A stretch of 7,963 nucleotides of DNA. It comes from an uncultured Oscillospiraceae bacterium. GTDB taxonomy: Bacteria; Bacillota; Clostridia; Oscillospirales; Oscillospiraceae. A program made the translations under genes and the position numbers. The notes under the pieces were generated by a model. It had not been told where the DNA came from. It saw only the letters and a list, made by a program, of their open reading frames with translations, and did no database searches. Position 1 is the stretch's first letter. Every line of letters starts with the position of its first letter. Below are positions 7,096-7,963 of the stretch, piece after piece. The stretch is from assembly GCA_910584835.1 (NCBI GenBank), contig CAJUEG010000101.1, forward strand, positions 1 through 7,963, read 5' to 3'.

Positions 7096-7583
7096 GCATG
7101 GCGGTCAGCAAGCGAATCCGTTTTTTTCGTAAACTGCGGGGCATGACGCAAAAGCGCCTTGGGGTTGCGGTCGGGTTCCCCGAAAAAACCGCTGATACCC
7201 GCGTGGCGCAGTATGAAACAGACGCCAGAGGCCCCAAAGCGGCCCTGCGGGAGCGGTTTGCCGCCGCCCTTGGCGTATCGGTGGATGCGCTGTCCATTCC
7301 CGATATGGACACTCCCGCTGGGCTGATGCACACCCTCTTTGCCTTGGAGGATATTTACGGCTTTCAGATCATGGATTCCCCGGAGGGGCTTTGCCTGTCG
7401 CTGAACGGAGGAGCATTTCCGCGTTTCGGGGAACTGTGGCTTGCGCTGCGAACGTGGCACACGCTCCACATGGAGGTGGAGATGGGAATACTCCCAAAAG
7501 AAAAATACGATCAGTGGCGCTACAACTATTCTGGCGCCAAACATGAAAGGAACAAGGTGAACGATGGAAGCAATGGGATTTGA
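7092..7583 (+). CDS. Small XRE-like helix-turn-helix protein
   Basis: This 163-residue protein is probably a DNA-binding regulator. An N-terminal XRE/Cro-type domain spans about residues 4-70: SKRIRFFRKLRGMTQKRLG gives helices 1-2, and VAQYE followed by GPKAALRERFAAALGVSVDAL gives the later helices. Between helix 2 and VAQYE sits a longer-than-usual stretch (GFPEKTADTR). The C-terminal half contains LMHTLFALEDIYGF, a short beta-like segment (EGLCLSLNG) and a helical W-H-rich part ending KEKYDQWRYNY. I recall similar proteins in Clostridia mobile elements, but gave no symbol because the family is unnamed to me. ATG at 7092 forms an ATGA overlap with the preceding stop, and the end overlaps the next gene by 20 nt, so the three genes are probably co-translated. 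Targets are unknown; autoregulation of the operon is a guess. Confidence 0.85.
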   Translation: MSMAVSKRIRFFRKLRGMTQKRLGVAVGFPEKTADTRVAQYETDARGPKAALRERFAAALGVSVDALSIPDMDTPAGLMHTLFALEDIYGFQIMDSPEGLCLSLNGGAFPRFGELWLALRTWHTLHMEVEMGILPKEKYDQWRYNYSGAKHERNKVNDGSNGI

Positions 7584-7963
7584 GGCAAAAAAGCTGCTGT
7601 GGGAGCGGCTGGATAAAAGCCTTTTGGATCACGCCGCCGCATTGGGCGGCGACCCAACTATTTTGGGCGCGTATACCTTGCAGGGCTTGGCCGAGATGCA
7701 CTGTTACTTAAAGACGGCCCATGAGTTCAATGCCTCCGAAGTGGAGGGCCTTTTGCAGTTTGCCGACCCGCTGGAGGTAGCGCAAGCCTGCTGGGAGGAC
7801 AATCCCCACAAGTACAGTTTCCCCATCTGTGAACTGCTGGGGACAATACGGGCGCGGGAGCGTTTCCCGCTGGCAGAACCCACGCCGCCCCCGGAGAAGC
7901 TGTCTGTACGGGAGCGTCTGAACGCCGCCATCCAGGAGGCGCACCGTCAGACGTCAGGGCACA
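7564..7963 (+). CDS. Hypothetical protein, 3' partial
   Basis: The first 133 residues of a gene that runs off the window. The start is ATG at 7564, with AAGG at 7554-7557 as ribosome binding site; ATG at 7573 (MGFEAKKLLW) is an alternative. The sequence is mainly helical and acidic: GFEAKKLLWERLDKSLLDH, then LQGLAEMHCYLKTAHEF, then VEGLLQFADPLEVAQACWED, and a Pro-rich hinge (LAEPTPPPEKL) leading into VRERLNAAIQEAHRQ. The pattern around DPLEVAQACW vaguely resembles small DUF3848-type proteins of Clostridia conjugative elements, but I cannot assign it. No catalytic motif, signal peptide or membrane segment is seen. The 20-nt overlap with the helix-turn-helix gene supports co-expression. Codon use matches the neighbours and no stop occurs, so it is a real gene. 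Confidence 0.75.
   Translation, partial: MEAMGFEAKKLLWERLDKSLLDHAAALGGDPTILGAYTLQGLAEMHCYLKTAHEFNASEVEGLLQFADPLEVAQACWEDNPHKYSFPICELLGTIRARERFPLAEPTPPPEKLSVRERLNAAIQEAHRQTSGH

Noticed and set aside
6912..7544. 210-codon minus-strand frame opposite the PP-loop and helix-turn-helix genes
   Set aside because: It spans two plus-strand genes with recognised motifs and gives a composition without any domain pattern.
7632..7651. 7-bp inverted repeat CGCCGCC / GGCGGCG with a 6-base loop
   Set aside because: It lies inside the last gene where it encodes Ala-Ala-Ala-Leu-Gly-Gly. There is no T tract, so it is probably a coding coincidence.

Overview
The window reads as part of a GC-rich Gram-positive genome, most likely a gut-type Clostridia/Oscillospiraceae lineage. 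The reasons are a giant SpaA/Cna-B repeat surface protein ending in an LPxTG motif, strong AGGAGG-type ribosome binding sites, G/C-ending codons, and compact overlapping genes. The company of genes (a large Cna-B protein, an orphan PAPS-reductase-like PP-loop enzyme, a small XRE-type regulator and an unknown acidic protein) resembles accessory parts of integrative conjugative elements of these bacteria. That is an inference from recall: no integrase, relaxase, type IV secretion gene or attachment site lies in the window.

Positions 1-6214 hold the 3' part (2070 codons) of one plus-strand gene for a fibrous surface protein. It has one truncated and 19 complete SpaA/Cna-B domains. Every complete domain keeps the Lys/Glu/Asn positions expected for an internal isopeptide bond. 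Domains 11-17 show a second-order pattern of alternating A and B domain types. After the stalk comes a ~174-residue DUF11-like domain, and the protein stops at LPRTG-Tyr, with none of the hydrophobic segment and basic tail of a normal sortase signal.

Positions 6215-6312 are intergenic. A perfect 12-bp terminator hairpin with a T tract is followed after four bases by a strong Shine-Dalgarno sequence. Next comes an unusual start region: ATG directly followed by TAA in the wrong frame, while the frame of the next gene offers only GTA or ACG.

Positions 6313-7963 are a tight plus-strand operon. It encodes a PP-loop/PAPS-reductase-family protein with SGGKDS and CWCC motifs, an XRE-like helix-turn-helix protein overlapping it by 4 nt, and an unrecognised protein overlapping by 20 nt and running off the window end. 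The overlaps suggest coordinated translation. The upstream terminator suggests the three genes are either insulated from the surface-protein gene or reached only by read-through. No RNA genes, CRISPR arrays or insertion sequences are visible.
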